Shown here piece by piece: positions 54,101-61,865 of a stretch of 64,000 nt of DNA (positions within the stretch are counted from its first letter, which is position 1; each line of letters begins with the position of its first letter). The stretch is from positions 62,001 to 126,000 of the forward strand of contig NZ_VTWT01000008.1 in the NCBI RefSeq assembly GCF_008727925.1, given 5' to 3'. The notes beneath the pieces are model-generated. The model had not been told where the DNA came from. It saw nothing but the letters and a program-made list of their open reading frames with translations, and did no database searches. Source of the DNA: Adhaeribacter soli. Its GTDB lineage: Bacteria; Bacteroidota; Bacteroidia; Cytophagales; Hymenobacteraceae. The position numbers and the translations under genes were made by a program.

Positions 54101-54688
54101 ATGAAAAAGTCTAATAGGATATTTTTCACCTCCCTGCTGCTTTGGGTGTTCTCCAGCTTTATATCCGGAAATTGCCAGGCCCAATATTCTCCCGGTTATT
54201 ACACAGTTTCCTTCGGGCAAACCGATGGGGAGGCAGCTATATTTACTTATAAAATATCCCCCGCCGATTCGCTGCAGGTAATCGAGTTATTGATTAGTGT
54301 CCGGGGTAAAGCCAGCGGGAGTGAAGGAGATTCCGCTTGGTTTAAATTGAGAGGTCCGGAAGATCTGAAAATAGTGCGATCCAGTATCGAACCTCGCGAT
54401 AGGTCCGTTTACCAATTAAAATATGAAATCAGGAAAATAACTGCTTCTGTTCCTTCATTAGCCTTGGAATTGTATTCCCGGAAACAATACATTGGTAAAG
54501 TTAATCTCCAGATAGACCTGTTTATAGATCGCATGAATTTAACCATGGCACCGGCCAGCCCAAGTGATACCTTAACCTTTCATCCAAATAAATATAGGAT
54601 TCCATGCAGCCTGAGTTCCGTTAAGCAACTTGTTGCGCCTGCACTGCCGGAAAGGAAACCTATAGAATTTAAGCGACAGGTTAGGTAA
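54101..54688 (+). CDS. Exported protein of unknown function
   Basis: A 195-residue product with signal peptide (1-28, ending NCQAQ). The rest contains predicted strands and a basic C-terminal end (PERKPIEFKRQVR). I do not recognise a family. The gene stands alone and is followed by two strong hairpins at 54711-54804. Confidence 0.65.
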   Translation: MKKSNRIFFTSLLLWVFSSFISGNCQAQYSPGYYTVSFGQTDGEAAIFTYKISPADSLQVIELLISVRGKASGSEGDSAWFKLRGPEDLKIVRSSIEPRDRSVYQLKYEIRKITASVPSLALELYSRKQYIGKVNLQIDLFIDRMNLTMAPASPSDTLTFHPNKYRIPCSLSSVKQLVAPALPERKPIEFKRQVR

Positions 54689-54710
54689 CTCTGATTGGTG
54701 GAAAGAACGA

Positions 54711-54804
54711 ATGCCCCTACTATTTGTAGTCTTCCGGAGGAGGTCTGCAAATAGTAGGGGCATATTCCCCGATATTTGGAGTCTTCCGCAGGGCGACTCC
54801 AAAT
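54711..54804. repeat. Two adjacent hairpins sharing a GTCTTCCG loop
   Basis: ATGCCCCTACTATTTG pairs with CAAATAGTAGGGGCAT (16 bases), then ATTTGGAGTC pairs with GACTCCAAAT. Both loops hold GTCTTCCG(G/C)AGG. A related GAAGTC...GGAAGACTTCAACAGCAACGA sequence follows at 54938-54971 and returns at 55628-55650. Confidence 0.7.
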
Positions 54805-55074
54805 TTAAAGCGAAAGGCAGGGTCTCCGACCCGGAAAATTTAGCAGAACGATTGTTTCAAACGCCTTCTGCTTCACTTCAAACAATAGTTTCCATAGCTG
54901 GCAGGAAGTCAGAGACCTTTTTTTCATCCATAAGTTTGAAGTCATGCTTCGGAAGACTTCAACAGCAACGATTGTTTTTTGAATCCTATAACATAAATTT
55001 GCCCGGCAAAAGGTAGCTGGCTAAACGTAATTCAATGGTTACCAGCAAACAGTAAATACACAAGATCAGATAAA

Positions 55075-55566
55075 ATGCAACTACCTCCATACAACACTTT
55101 CCCCAATATCGCAGGCGACAAAGTTTCGCTAAGGCAGATTCAGGCTGAAGATTTAAAAGACCTTGTTGAGATTTCGTATTATGATGCTGTTCAGGCCCAA
55201 ACCGAGCAACAGGCAGCAGAAATGCAAGCTAAAATAAACAAGGATTATGATGACGGCAATTCAATTCATTGGGGCATTGCAGACAAACTCACGAATAAGC
55301 TTGTAGGCACTTGTGGTTACTACCGGGGTCTTGACAAAGGAGCAGGCGAACTTGGTTGTGTTTTATTACCTCAATACCGTGGACAAGGCTTTATGACTTC
55401 TGCCATGCTGTTAGCTATTGAATTTGGACTTAACAATATTGGGCTCAAACGTATCTGGGCTGCGACAAGTCAAGACAACAAGAAGGCAATTAAGCTGCTT
55501 GAGGGGCTTAACTTTATAAAAATTGCCGATTGGGAAGACAATGAAGTTGAATATGAATTAAGATAG
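55075..55566 (+). CDS. GNAT family N-acetyltransferase (RimJ/RimL-like)
   Basis: A 163-residue acetyltransferase. The N-terminal VSLRQIQAEDLKDL, the central GTCGYYRG, the acetyl-CoA loop LLPQYRGQGFMTSAM and the closing WAATSQDNKKAIKLLEGLNF are typical of ribosomal-protein or small-molecule acetyltransferases of this group. The substrate is unknown. Its base composition is a little more AT-rich than its neighbours, so it may have come by transfer. Confidence 0.88.
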   Translation: MQLPPYNTFPNIAGDKVSLRQIQAEDLKDLVEISYYDAVQAQTEQQAAEMQAKINKDYDDGNSIHWGIADKLTNKLVGTCGYYRGLDKGAGELGCVLLPQYRGQGFMTSAMLLAIEFGLNNIGLKRIWAATSQDNKKAIKLLEGLNFIKIADWEDNEVEYELR

Positions 55567-55787
55567 TAAATGGAATAGGTTGAAAAAATAATGTCTATTG
55601 ATTAACCCGCTATCTGGCGTCATCCTTTGGAAGACTTCAAACAGCAACGAAGAATAACTATAAAGCCACTTCAGCCTGTCATTATCTCATACTGTTATTG
55701 GTTTCTTCCTACCCCCTTCCTGCCCGAAACATAGCCTTTATTCGTATAACTCTTTCCGGCGCACTGAACTAAACTTCCGGATGAGCT

Positions 55788-56645
55788 ATGGACGAGAATA
55801 CCCTGAAAATAGAGGACCTGTTCCTTAAAATGCCTTTGTACGATAAACTGGAATTAAATTCTGCTTTGGAATACAAACTGGTGGATATTTTGCGCTTCAG
55901 CGGCAAACTGGACATGTTTTGTGTGGCCTGCAACAAAGAAAGCACCTTCACCGGCTTCGATAACCTGACCGATTACGTTCCCGGCGTTTCGTATTCTTCG
56001 AGCTCTTCGCGGCTGATGGAGCAGGTGTTTACGTTGCCTAAGTACTTTTCTCACAAAAAGGTTTTTACCGTAAAGCTGAAATGCTCCCGGAACGAAAACC
56101 ACTTAATGCTATTCAACTTTTACATCAACCAGCATACCCTTATCAAGATCGGGCAGTACCCCTCGCTCATGGAAATTGCGCACCATACCGTGCGGAAGTA
56201 TAAAAAGGTGCTCGGCAAAGAACTTTACGAGGAATTTAACCGGGCCATCGGTCTGGCGGCTTTGAACATTGGGCTGGGCTCTTTTATTTACCTCAAACGC
56301 ATTTTCGACCACTTACTGGAAGAGGCTCACAAGCAGGTTTTTGCCCACGAAAAATGGAACGAACTGGAATACCTGACTTCGCCGGTTCAGAAACGGATCC
56401 TGCTGCTGAAAAATCACCTGCCCGAGATTCTGATAGAAAAGCGCGAGTTGTACACCATTCTGAACAAAGACATTTTTGAACTGACCGAAGAAGAATGCCT
56501 GAAATACTATCCGGTGCTGCAAGGGGGCATCGAATGCATTCTGGCCGAGAGGCTGATCGATATTTCCAGGGAGCAGAAACGCCGGGAACTGGAAAAATCC
56601 ATTAACTCGCTGACTGAGAAGAAAAAGCCGGTAAAGAAAAAGTAA
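55788..56645 (+). CDS. Hypothetical cytoplasmic protein, 285 aa
   Basis: A 285-residue protein with no signal peptide. A possible zinc pair CVAC at residues 45-48 and a later CSRNENHL resemble a small N-terminal treble-clef-type domain, followed by a helical region (ELYEEFNRAIGLAALNIGLGSFIYLKRIFDHLLEEAHKQ) of the kind seen in DUF4145-like proteins, and a Lys-rich end. The family call is not secure. Confidence 0.65.
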   Translation: MDENTLKIEDLFLKMPLYDKLELNSALEYKLVDILRFSGKLDMFCVACNKESTFTGFDNLTDYVPGVSYSSSSSRLMEQVFTLPKYFSHKKVFTVKLKCSRNENHLMLFNFYINQHTLIKIGQYPSLMEIAHHTVRKYKKVLGKELYEEFNRAIGLAALNIGLGSFIYLKRIFDHLLEEAHKQVFAHEKWNELEYLTSPVQKRILLLKNHLPEILIEKRELYTILNKDIFELTEEECLKYYPVLQGGIECILAERLIDISREQKRRELEKSINSLTEKKKPVKKK

Positions 56646-57166
56646 TAAGGTGTCTTTGTCCGAACTATGATTTTGTCTGAACTATGATTTTTATGATGAA
56701 ATGATTTTTATGATTTTTCGACCAAAGAATTACTTCAAATTAGGAGCGGAAGCGGAAATGGAAGTCACAGGGTAGCTGATTGCTTTTTCCGGAATTAATT
56801 CCTTCCGAAAATAAAATCCTGACAATCCCAAAAATCCTTAAAATCGTGTTCAGACAAATTTCATTTAAGTAAAATTCCTGCCCTGAAAACGGTATTTTTT
56901 TCGGTTAAAAAGCCGGTTCAAGGAAAAACCTTTTCCGGACGGCTTCAACAAAACCACCGCTACCCGCGTAAAAGAGATACAAGAAAATGTAATGTTCAAC
57001 TTCTTTACTGCTTGCACACAAAAGAGGGAGCCAAAAGCTTCCTCTTTTTGTTTGCCTGAAAGAGCAGCAGCTTTTCAGCCCCAAACCGTAGCGTTTGGCG
57101 AGCAAAAAGTAAAATATCCGGAGAGTTCAGCAATGGAAAATTATTCCGGAGGCCGGTAAATTTGAG
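56646..57166. other. Long non-coding gap before ricT
   Basis: About 520 bases without a credible gene; short minus-strand open frames here have no support. It contains a strong hairpin (57020-57048) far from any upstream stop codon, so a small RNA ending there is possible. Confidence 0.4.
57020..57049 (+). terminator. Isolated intrinsic terminator
   Basis: AAAAGAGGGAGC and GCTTCCTCTTTT (one G-T pair) around CAAAA, then T. It lies 375 bases after the nearest plus-strand stop. Confidence 0.7.
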
Positions 57167-57174
57167 TATATTTG
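57167..57174 (+). promoter_or_regulatory. Candidate ricT-gldH promoter -7 box
   Basis: TATATTTG fits TAnnTTTG, 51 bases before the GTG start of ricT. No good -33 match is present. Confidence 0.45.
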
Positions 57175-57225
57175 TTACTTTGCAAAAAATGTACATAACC
57201 CTAAACGATATAAAGGAGATTTAAA

Positions 57226-58674
57226 GTGGGATGTGGTTCTTGTTCGAGCGGGGGCGGCTGTGGCACGAAAGTGGGCGGCTGCAAGAGCAACGGCGGGTGT
57301 AGTACCGGCGGTTGCAACCGGCTCAATGTGTTTGATTGGCTCAGCGACATGGAATTACCAACGTCGTTCGAAGAATTTGATATAGTAGAGGTCCGTTTTA
57401 AAGGCGGACGTAAAGATTTTTACCGGAACACCAACCAGTTGCCGCTCATTACCGGCGAACCGGTGGTGGTAGAAGTGCCCAACGGGCAGCATATTGGTTA
57501 CGTGAGCCTGAAAGGCGAACTGGTGCGCCTGCAAATGCTGAAAAAGAAAGTTGACAACAACGAAGAAATTAAAAGCATTTACCGGGTTGCCGGCGAGAAG
57601 GACCTGGAGAAACTGGAAGCCGTGCAGGGGCTGGAAAACGGCACCATGTACCGGGCCCGCCAGATAATCGGGGAGCTTCAGCTGAAAATGAAATTATCGG
57701 ACGTGGAATACCAGGCCGATAAAACCAAAGCTACGTTCTACTACTCGGCCGAAGACCGGGTAGATTTCCGGGACCTGATCAAAAAGCTGGCCGATGAATT
57801 TAAGATCCGGGTGGAAATGCGCCAGATCAGTTTGCGCCACGAAGCCGGCCGCCTAGGCGGGATCGGATCGTGCGGCCGTGAACTTTGCTGCTCAACCTGG
57901 CTTTCCGATTTCAAGAGCGTTTCTACTACGGCGGCGCGTTACCAGAATTTATCGCTGAACCCGAGCAAGCTTTCGGGGCAGTGCGGCAGGTTGAAATGCT
58001 GCCTGAACTACGAGCTGGAAACCTACATGGATGCCCTGAAGGATATTCCGACGGTAAACAGGCCGCTGCAAACCCAGAAAGGCGATGCCATTCTGCAGAA
58101 GACCGATATCTTTAAAAAGATCATGTGGTTCGGGTTTAAAGGCGATAATAACTGGCACCCTGTGCCGGTAGGCCGCGTGCGCGAGATCCAGGAAATGAAC
58201 AGCAAAGGGCAGCAGCCCGAAAGCCTGGTGGAAGTTGTAAAAGAGCCTACCACCAAGGAGCTGCTGGCCGCCCAATTGGAAGGCAACCTGGAACGCCTGG
58301 ACGAAAAATTCAAGCCAAAGAATAAAAAGAAGAAAAAGAAAAAACCGGCCGGCTTGCAAAGCCTGGTAGAGGGCGTACAGCAGGCGGCCATGAAAAAGCA
58401 GCAGGACCGCCCTAAAAAAGAGCGTCAGCCCCAGCCTGTAGCCGAAGGCAGACCGGAAGGTAAACCGGAGCGCAACCCGGAAAACCGCCGGCAGCGCGAT
58501 AACCGTCCGCCGCGCCCGGAACGCAAGGAAGAACACCGGCATGCAGCGCCCCGTCCGGAAGGTTCGGGAACCGAAGTAGCCGCCGGGCCGAAACCGGAAA
58601 GGAACAACAACCAGCGCCGCAACAACCGGAACAGAAATAATAACCGGCCCCGGCCACCAAAACCTACCGAGTAA
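57226..58674 (+). CDS. ricT: PSP1-domain iron-sulfur protein RicT
   Basis: A 482-residue homologue of RicT (YaaT). The N-terminal 30 residues are Cys/Gly-rich (C3, C6, C12, C18, C24, C29), and the PSP1 domain at about 60-280 holds LRHEAGRLGGIGSCGRELCC and SGQCGRLKCCLNYE. In Bacillus, RicT with RicA and RicF binds Fe-S clusters and aids RNA processing. The last 170 residues are a basic Lys/Arg/Pro/Asn tail, unusual in length. Translation starts at GTG with a strong AAAGGAG site (57212-57218), rare in this phylum. gldH follows after 3 bases. Confidence 0.92.
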   Translation: MGCGSCSSGGGCGTKVGGCKSNGGCSTGGCNRLNVFDWLSDMELPTSFEEFDIVEVRFKGGRKDFYRNTNQLPLITGEPVVVEVPNGQHIGYVSLKGELVRLQMLKKKVDNNEEIKSIYRVAGEKDLEKLEAVQGLENGTMYRARQIIGELQLKMKLSDVEYQADKTKATFYYSAEDRVDFRDLIKKLADEFKIRVEMRQISLRHEAGRLGGIGSCGRELCCSTWLSDFKSVSTTAARYQNLSLNPSKLSGQCGRLKCCLNYELETYMDALKDIPTVNRPLQTQKGDAILQKTDIFKKIMWFGFKGDNNWHPVPVGRVREIQEMNSKGQQPESLVEVVKEPTTKELLAAQLEGNLERLDEKFKPKNKKKKKKKPAGLQSLVEGVQQAAMKKQQDRPKKERQPQPVAEGRPEGKPERNPENRRQRDNRPPRPERKEEHRHAAPRPEGSGTEVAAGPKPERNNNQRRNNRNRNNNRPRPPKPTE

Positions 58675-58677
58675 ACT

Positions 58678-59151
58678 ATGAAAAATTACCTGTTACTAAG
58701 CAGCCTTCTGCTATTGCTCGTACTGAGCAGCTGTAACAAGAACCGGGTTTTCGAGAAAAACGAGGACCTTAAAGACAGTGCCTGGAAGATTGCCGACGTA
58801 AAGAAGTTCGAATTCGAGATAAAAGATACTTCCAAAAAGTATAATATCTATTTCAATATCCGGAATGCGATCTTTTACGAATACTACAACCTGTACGTAA
58901 AGCATACACTTATTGGCCCCGATGGGAAAGAGCTCTCGAGCAATTTGCACGAAATGTTTTTGATGGATAAGAAAACCGGAAAACCCTTGGGAGACGGCGC
59001 CGGCGACATCTTCGATCACCAGATCCTGGCCTTAAAAGACCAGCAGTTTTCGCAACCGGGCACCTATACCATTACGCTGCAGCAATACATGCGCCGCGAT
59101 CCGTTGCCCGGCATTATGGCCGTTGGCGTCCGGGTAGATAAACAGGAATAA
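58678..59151 (+). CDS. gldH: Gliding motility lipoprotein GldH
   Basis: A 157-residue lipoprotein with lipobox LSSC (Cys19). The GldH family pattern is present: FEKNEDLKDSAWK near the N-terminus, FYEYYNLYVKHTLIGPDGK in the middle, and QYMRRDPLPGIMAVGVRVDK at the end. GldH is needed for gliding and chitin use in Flavobacterium johnsoniae and is part of the gliding/type IX secretion set. The gene pair ricT-gldH, 3 bases apart, is a conserved arrangement. Confidence 0.93.
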   Translation: MKNYLLLSSLLLLLVLSSCNKNRVFEKNEDLKDSAWKIADVKKFEFEIKDTSKKYNIYFNIRNAIFYEYYNLYVKHTLIGPDGKELSSNLHEMFLMDKKTGKPLGDGAGDIFDHQILALKDQQFSQPGTYTITLQQYMRRDPLPGIMAVGVRVDKQE

Positions 59152-59166
59152 TCTACTTCATGAAAT

Positions 59167-59209
59167 AAAACAGAAAAGCCATTTAGCAATGAGTGGCTTT
59201 TCTGTTTTT
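59167..59209 (+). terminator. Terminator of ricT-gldH operon
   Basis: Perfect 15-base arms AAAACAGAAAAGCCA and TGGCTTTTCTGTTTT around a 12-base loop. Confidence 0.85.
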
Positions 59210-59273
59210 AAGGGCAGCTATTCAAGGCCTGAAAGCTAAATTCTCTCTCTTCTGAATTTTCCTTTCACCCATT

Positions 59274-59398
59274 CATTGCCGTCTGCTTTAGCTGACGGTT
59301 TTCGGACAAACAGAAACCATGGCTTTAGCCTAACTCACATTTTGCATATGGGATGGTTGGCTAAAGCCCCTTTCCGTCAGCTAAAACAGACGGCAATG
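59274..59398. repeat. Inverted pair of CCGTC hairpin repeats
   Basis: One copy (59274-59298) and a reversed copy (59374-59398, one change) face each other across 75 bases. Together they could form a long stem. Confidence 0.75.
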
Positions 59399-59460
59399 AA
59401 TGAAAAGTCAGGTAGCAGAATAAGGCTTCAGCTATTGACCAGAAGCTATCTCAAAAAGCA

Positions 59461-59570
59461 ACTGTCATGTTGAGCGATAGCGAAACAACTCGTCGGCTAC
59501 TGGCAAAAACGCTAAATCTGGCATTGGTGCTGAGAGCCAACGAGGTCCTTCGCTGACGCTCAGGATGACA
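59461..59570. repeat. Dispersed repeat with CGCTCAGGATGACA end, copy 2
   Basis: Begins TGTCATGTTGAGCG and ends with its near complement CGCTCAGGATGACA. The right half (59529-59565) repeats the sequence at 37853-37889. Confidence 0.65.
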
Positions 59571-59672
59571 GGTGTATTTGTGAGACAATTCTGGAAATGA
59601 ATGGTAGCCAGATTAGAAGCTATTTCATAAATACGCGGAGCTACTTTTTAAAATGTATTGAGCAAATAAATC

Positions 59673-59710
59673 TCTCTGTAGCGTAGGGTTTAAACCCTAC
59701 GCTACAGAGA
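59673..59710. repeat. 38-base perfect palindrome
   Basis: Two 19-base arms meet at TTT|AAA. The central 28 bases are identical to those of the palindrome at 43447-43508, while the outer bases differ but still pair. Confidence 0.85.
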
Positions 59711-59894
59711 AAATTTGAATTACGAGACAACTTCTAACAATTTATTATACCGAGTAACCTGCCTTACTTTACTTTGGGTGGGTTGCAAATGGCTTTTACT
59801 TTTCCCGTCAGAATGATACCGTTTTCGGAGAATATAACCATAACTAAAACCTGTGCAGAAAGTATTCCTGAGGTATATAGAAGAAACCGGATTT

Positions 59895-60989
59895 ATGAAA
59901 ATCACGCTTGAGGTAATTGGGTCTTTAATGATCCTGCTTTCACTGCTTCCGCTTATTAAAACCCATTACTGGTGGATCCGGGTGCTGGATTTTCCGCGCA
60001 TGCAGATAGCGTTTATTGCGGCGGTGGTACTTGGCCTTTACCTGTACTTCGTACCCATAAATCACCAAGCAGAAATCCTGTTTGCGATCCTGCTGGCAGT
60101 AGCCCTGGTAAATCAACTGGTGCACGTGTACCGCTACACCTGGCTTTCGCCGGTGCAGGCTTTGCGAAGCAAACTGAAATCTTCCCCGAACTCCTTTAGC
60201 TTTATGATCTCCAACGTGCGGATGTCGAACCGGCGCTACGACCGCTTTCTGAAAATTGTGGCCGAAAACGCACCTGATCTGCTGCTCATAAACGAACCGG
60301 ATCAGGCCTGGGCCGAAGCTATTTCTTCGCTAGATGCCGTGTATAAATATGCCATTAAAAAACCTTTGGAAAACACCTATGGCATGATGTTGTACTCTAA
60401 ATTCAGAATTACCGAATACGAGATCCGCTACCTGATCGAGCCTGAAATTCCGTCTTTTTACTGTGTGCTTGAATTACCTACCGGCCGGAAATTCGACCTT
60501 TTTACGGTACATCCGCAACCGCCCAGTTTCGATAAAAATACCGATAAGCGGGAAGCAGAATTATTGATCGTGGCTAAAATGGCGAAGGAAACGCCATATG
60601 CCAGCATTGTAGCCGGCGATCTGAACGATGTGGCCTGGTCTTATACCACCGGGCTTTTCCGGCGCATCAGCGGGCTGCTCGATCCGCGCATCGGGAGGGG
60701 CTTTTACAATACCTACAACGCCTTTATTCCTTTCTTCCGGTATTCCCTGGACCATATTTTCTACGATCCGGCTTTCAGATTGCTCCGGCTTAAGCGCCTG
60801 CCTTTTTTCGGTTCCGACCATTTCCCGATGCTGGTGCGCCTGAATTATGAGCCCCTGGAAGCCGATGAGCACGAGGTGCCTTTTGCCGGCGAAGATGAAA
60901 AACTGGAGGCCGAAGAAATGATAGAACTGGGAACGGAGGGCAAAGCCCCCGAAGAGGTGGCCCAGGTAGTAAAGAAAAAACGATTATAA
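59895..60989 (+). CDS. Endonuclease/exonuclease/phosphatase-fold membrane protein
   Basis: A 364-residue protein with three N-terminal membrane helices (about 3-20, 32-48 and 55-77) and then an EEP-fold domain: MISNVRMSNRRYDRFLKIV, LLLINEPDQAW, LFTVHPQP, AGDLNDVAWSYTT, and SDHFPMLVRL at the end. The catalytic Glu, Asp-x-Asn and Asp-His pairs are all present. Such YafD-like proteins may cleave phosphodiesters or lipids; no substrate is known. ATG 59895 is chosen over GTG 59853. The C-terminus is an acidic, basic-ended tail. Confidence 0.88.
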   Translation: MKITLEVIGSLMILLSLLPLIKTHYWWIRVLDFPRMQIAFIAAVVLGLYLYFVPINHQAEILFAILLAVALVNQLVHVYRYTWLSPVQALRSKLKSSPNSFSFMISNVRMSNRRYDRFLKIVAENAPDLLLINEPDQAWAEAISSLDAVYKYAIKKPLENTYGMMLYSKFRITEYEIRYLIEPEIPSFYCVLELPTGRKFDLFTVHPQPPSFDKNTDKREAELLIVAKMAKETPYASIVAGDLNDVAWSYTTGLFRRISGLLDPRIGRGFYNTYNAFIPFFRYSLDHIFYDPAFRLLRLKRLPFFGSDHFPMLVRLNYEPLEADEHEVPFAGEDEKLEAEEMIELGTEGKAPEEVAQVVKKKRL

Positions 60990-60995
60990 AAAAAA

Positions 60996-61020
60996 TAGCC
61001 GGAACTGGGAGTTCCGGCTA
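60996..61020. terminator. Bidirectional terminator between EEP gene and cold-shock gene
   Basis: Perfect 11-base arms TAGCCGGAACT and AGTTCCGGCTA around GGG, between convergent genes. Confidence 0.85.
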
Positions 61021-61062
61021 TAATTGTTTCACTTTAGGGATATATCCTCAAACGTGGGCGAA

Positions 61063-61254
61063 CTAGATACGCTCTACGTTTACTGCATTCAAACCTTTTT
61101 TACCTTCAGTTACTTCAAAAGAAACGCGATCGTTTTCGCGAATCTCGTGGATAAGGCCGCTCTGGTGAACGAAAATATCCTGGTTAGTTTCGTCAGCGAT
61201 GATAAATCCGAAACCTTTTGATTCGTTAAAGAATTTTACTTTACCAGTTTTCAT
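61063..61254 (-). CDS. Cold-shock domain protein
   Basis: A 63-residue CspA-like protein: TGKVKFFNESKGFGFII holds RNP1 (KGFGFI) and DIFVHQSGL holds RNP2. It binds single-stranded RNA or DNA as a chaperone. A TACATTTG promoter box lies at 61280-61287, 25 bases upstream of the ATG, so the leader is short and unlike the long thermosensor leader of E. coli cspA. Confidence 0.95.
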   Translation of the reverse strand: MKTGKVKFFNESKGFGFIIADETNQDIFVHQSGLIHEIRENDRVSFEVTEGKKGLNAVNVERI

Positions 61255-61279
61255 AAAAAATGTTAATATTAATAATTCT

Positions 61280-61287
61280 CAAATGTA
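61280..61287 (-). promoter_or_regulatory. Cold-shock gene promoter -7 box
   Basis: TACATTTG on the minus strand matches TAnnTTTG, 25 bases before the start codon. The -33 site is unclear. Confidence 0.5.
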
Positions 61288-61865
61288 GGAATTTAATTCG
61301 GGAATAAAAACCCTTGTTACAATTTTCTTCAGAAAAATTTTTCAGGTTTCTATTGCACCATTCAGGCGCAAATATCACTTCCGGTCACCCATAAATTTTG
61401 CGCATTGCCTGCTTTTTTTTCGCCTTCCTGCTACCGTTTTCTGTTGCTGAATTTTACTACCGGCGCTAACTACCTGCCCCGAAAAATCGCATTCTGTTTT
61501 TACCAGCTTCCGGTTTAAAGGAAATTAAATTATTAAAGAGAAACCATGAACATTGTTTGCACATAAAAAAAGCCAAATCCGGTTTTAGGCTTACCTCAAA
61601 GGAATTCAAATTTCAAAACACCAAACCCTGATATCCGGCCGGCTTCCTATAAGAAATTAACCAATTTTATGCTACTATATTTTAAAAAATATTTACACAA
61701 GCTTTGAACCAAGCAATAAGATAAGCGTATAGCCTTAACGCTTGGCGAATTCAGGATATTTTTAGGGATGTCCGGTTTGCCTGGTTCCGGTAGGGCAATG
61801 GTGTTCGCCGGTTTTTCTAAATGTTCTATTTCATACCTAAAACTTTTATAAGGAGAAAATTCAGT
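61288..61865. other. Long non-coding gap upstream of the low-complexity gene
   Basis: Nearly 580 bases with no credible gene. It holds a weak AAAGCC...GGCTT hairpin near 61568 and the untranslated leader of the next gene, which ends with a good Shine-Dalgarno site (AAGGAG, 61850-61855). Confidence 0.4.

Noticed and set aside
56905-57196. Two minus-strand open frames upstream of ricT
   Set aside because: They overlap each other and the terminator hairpin, and their composition is not protein-like.
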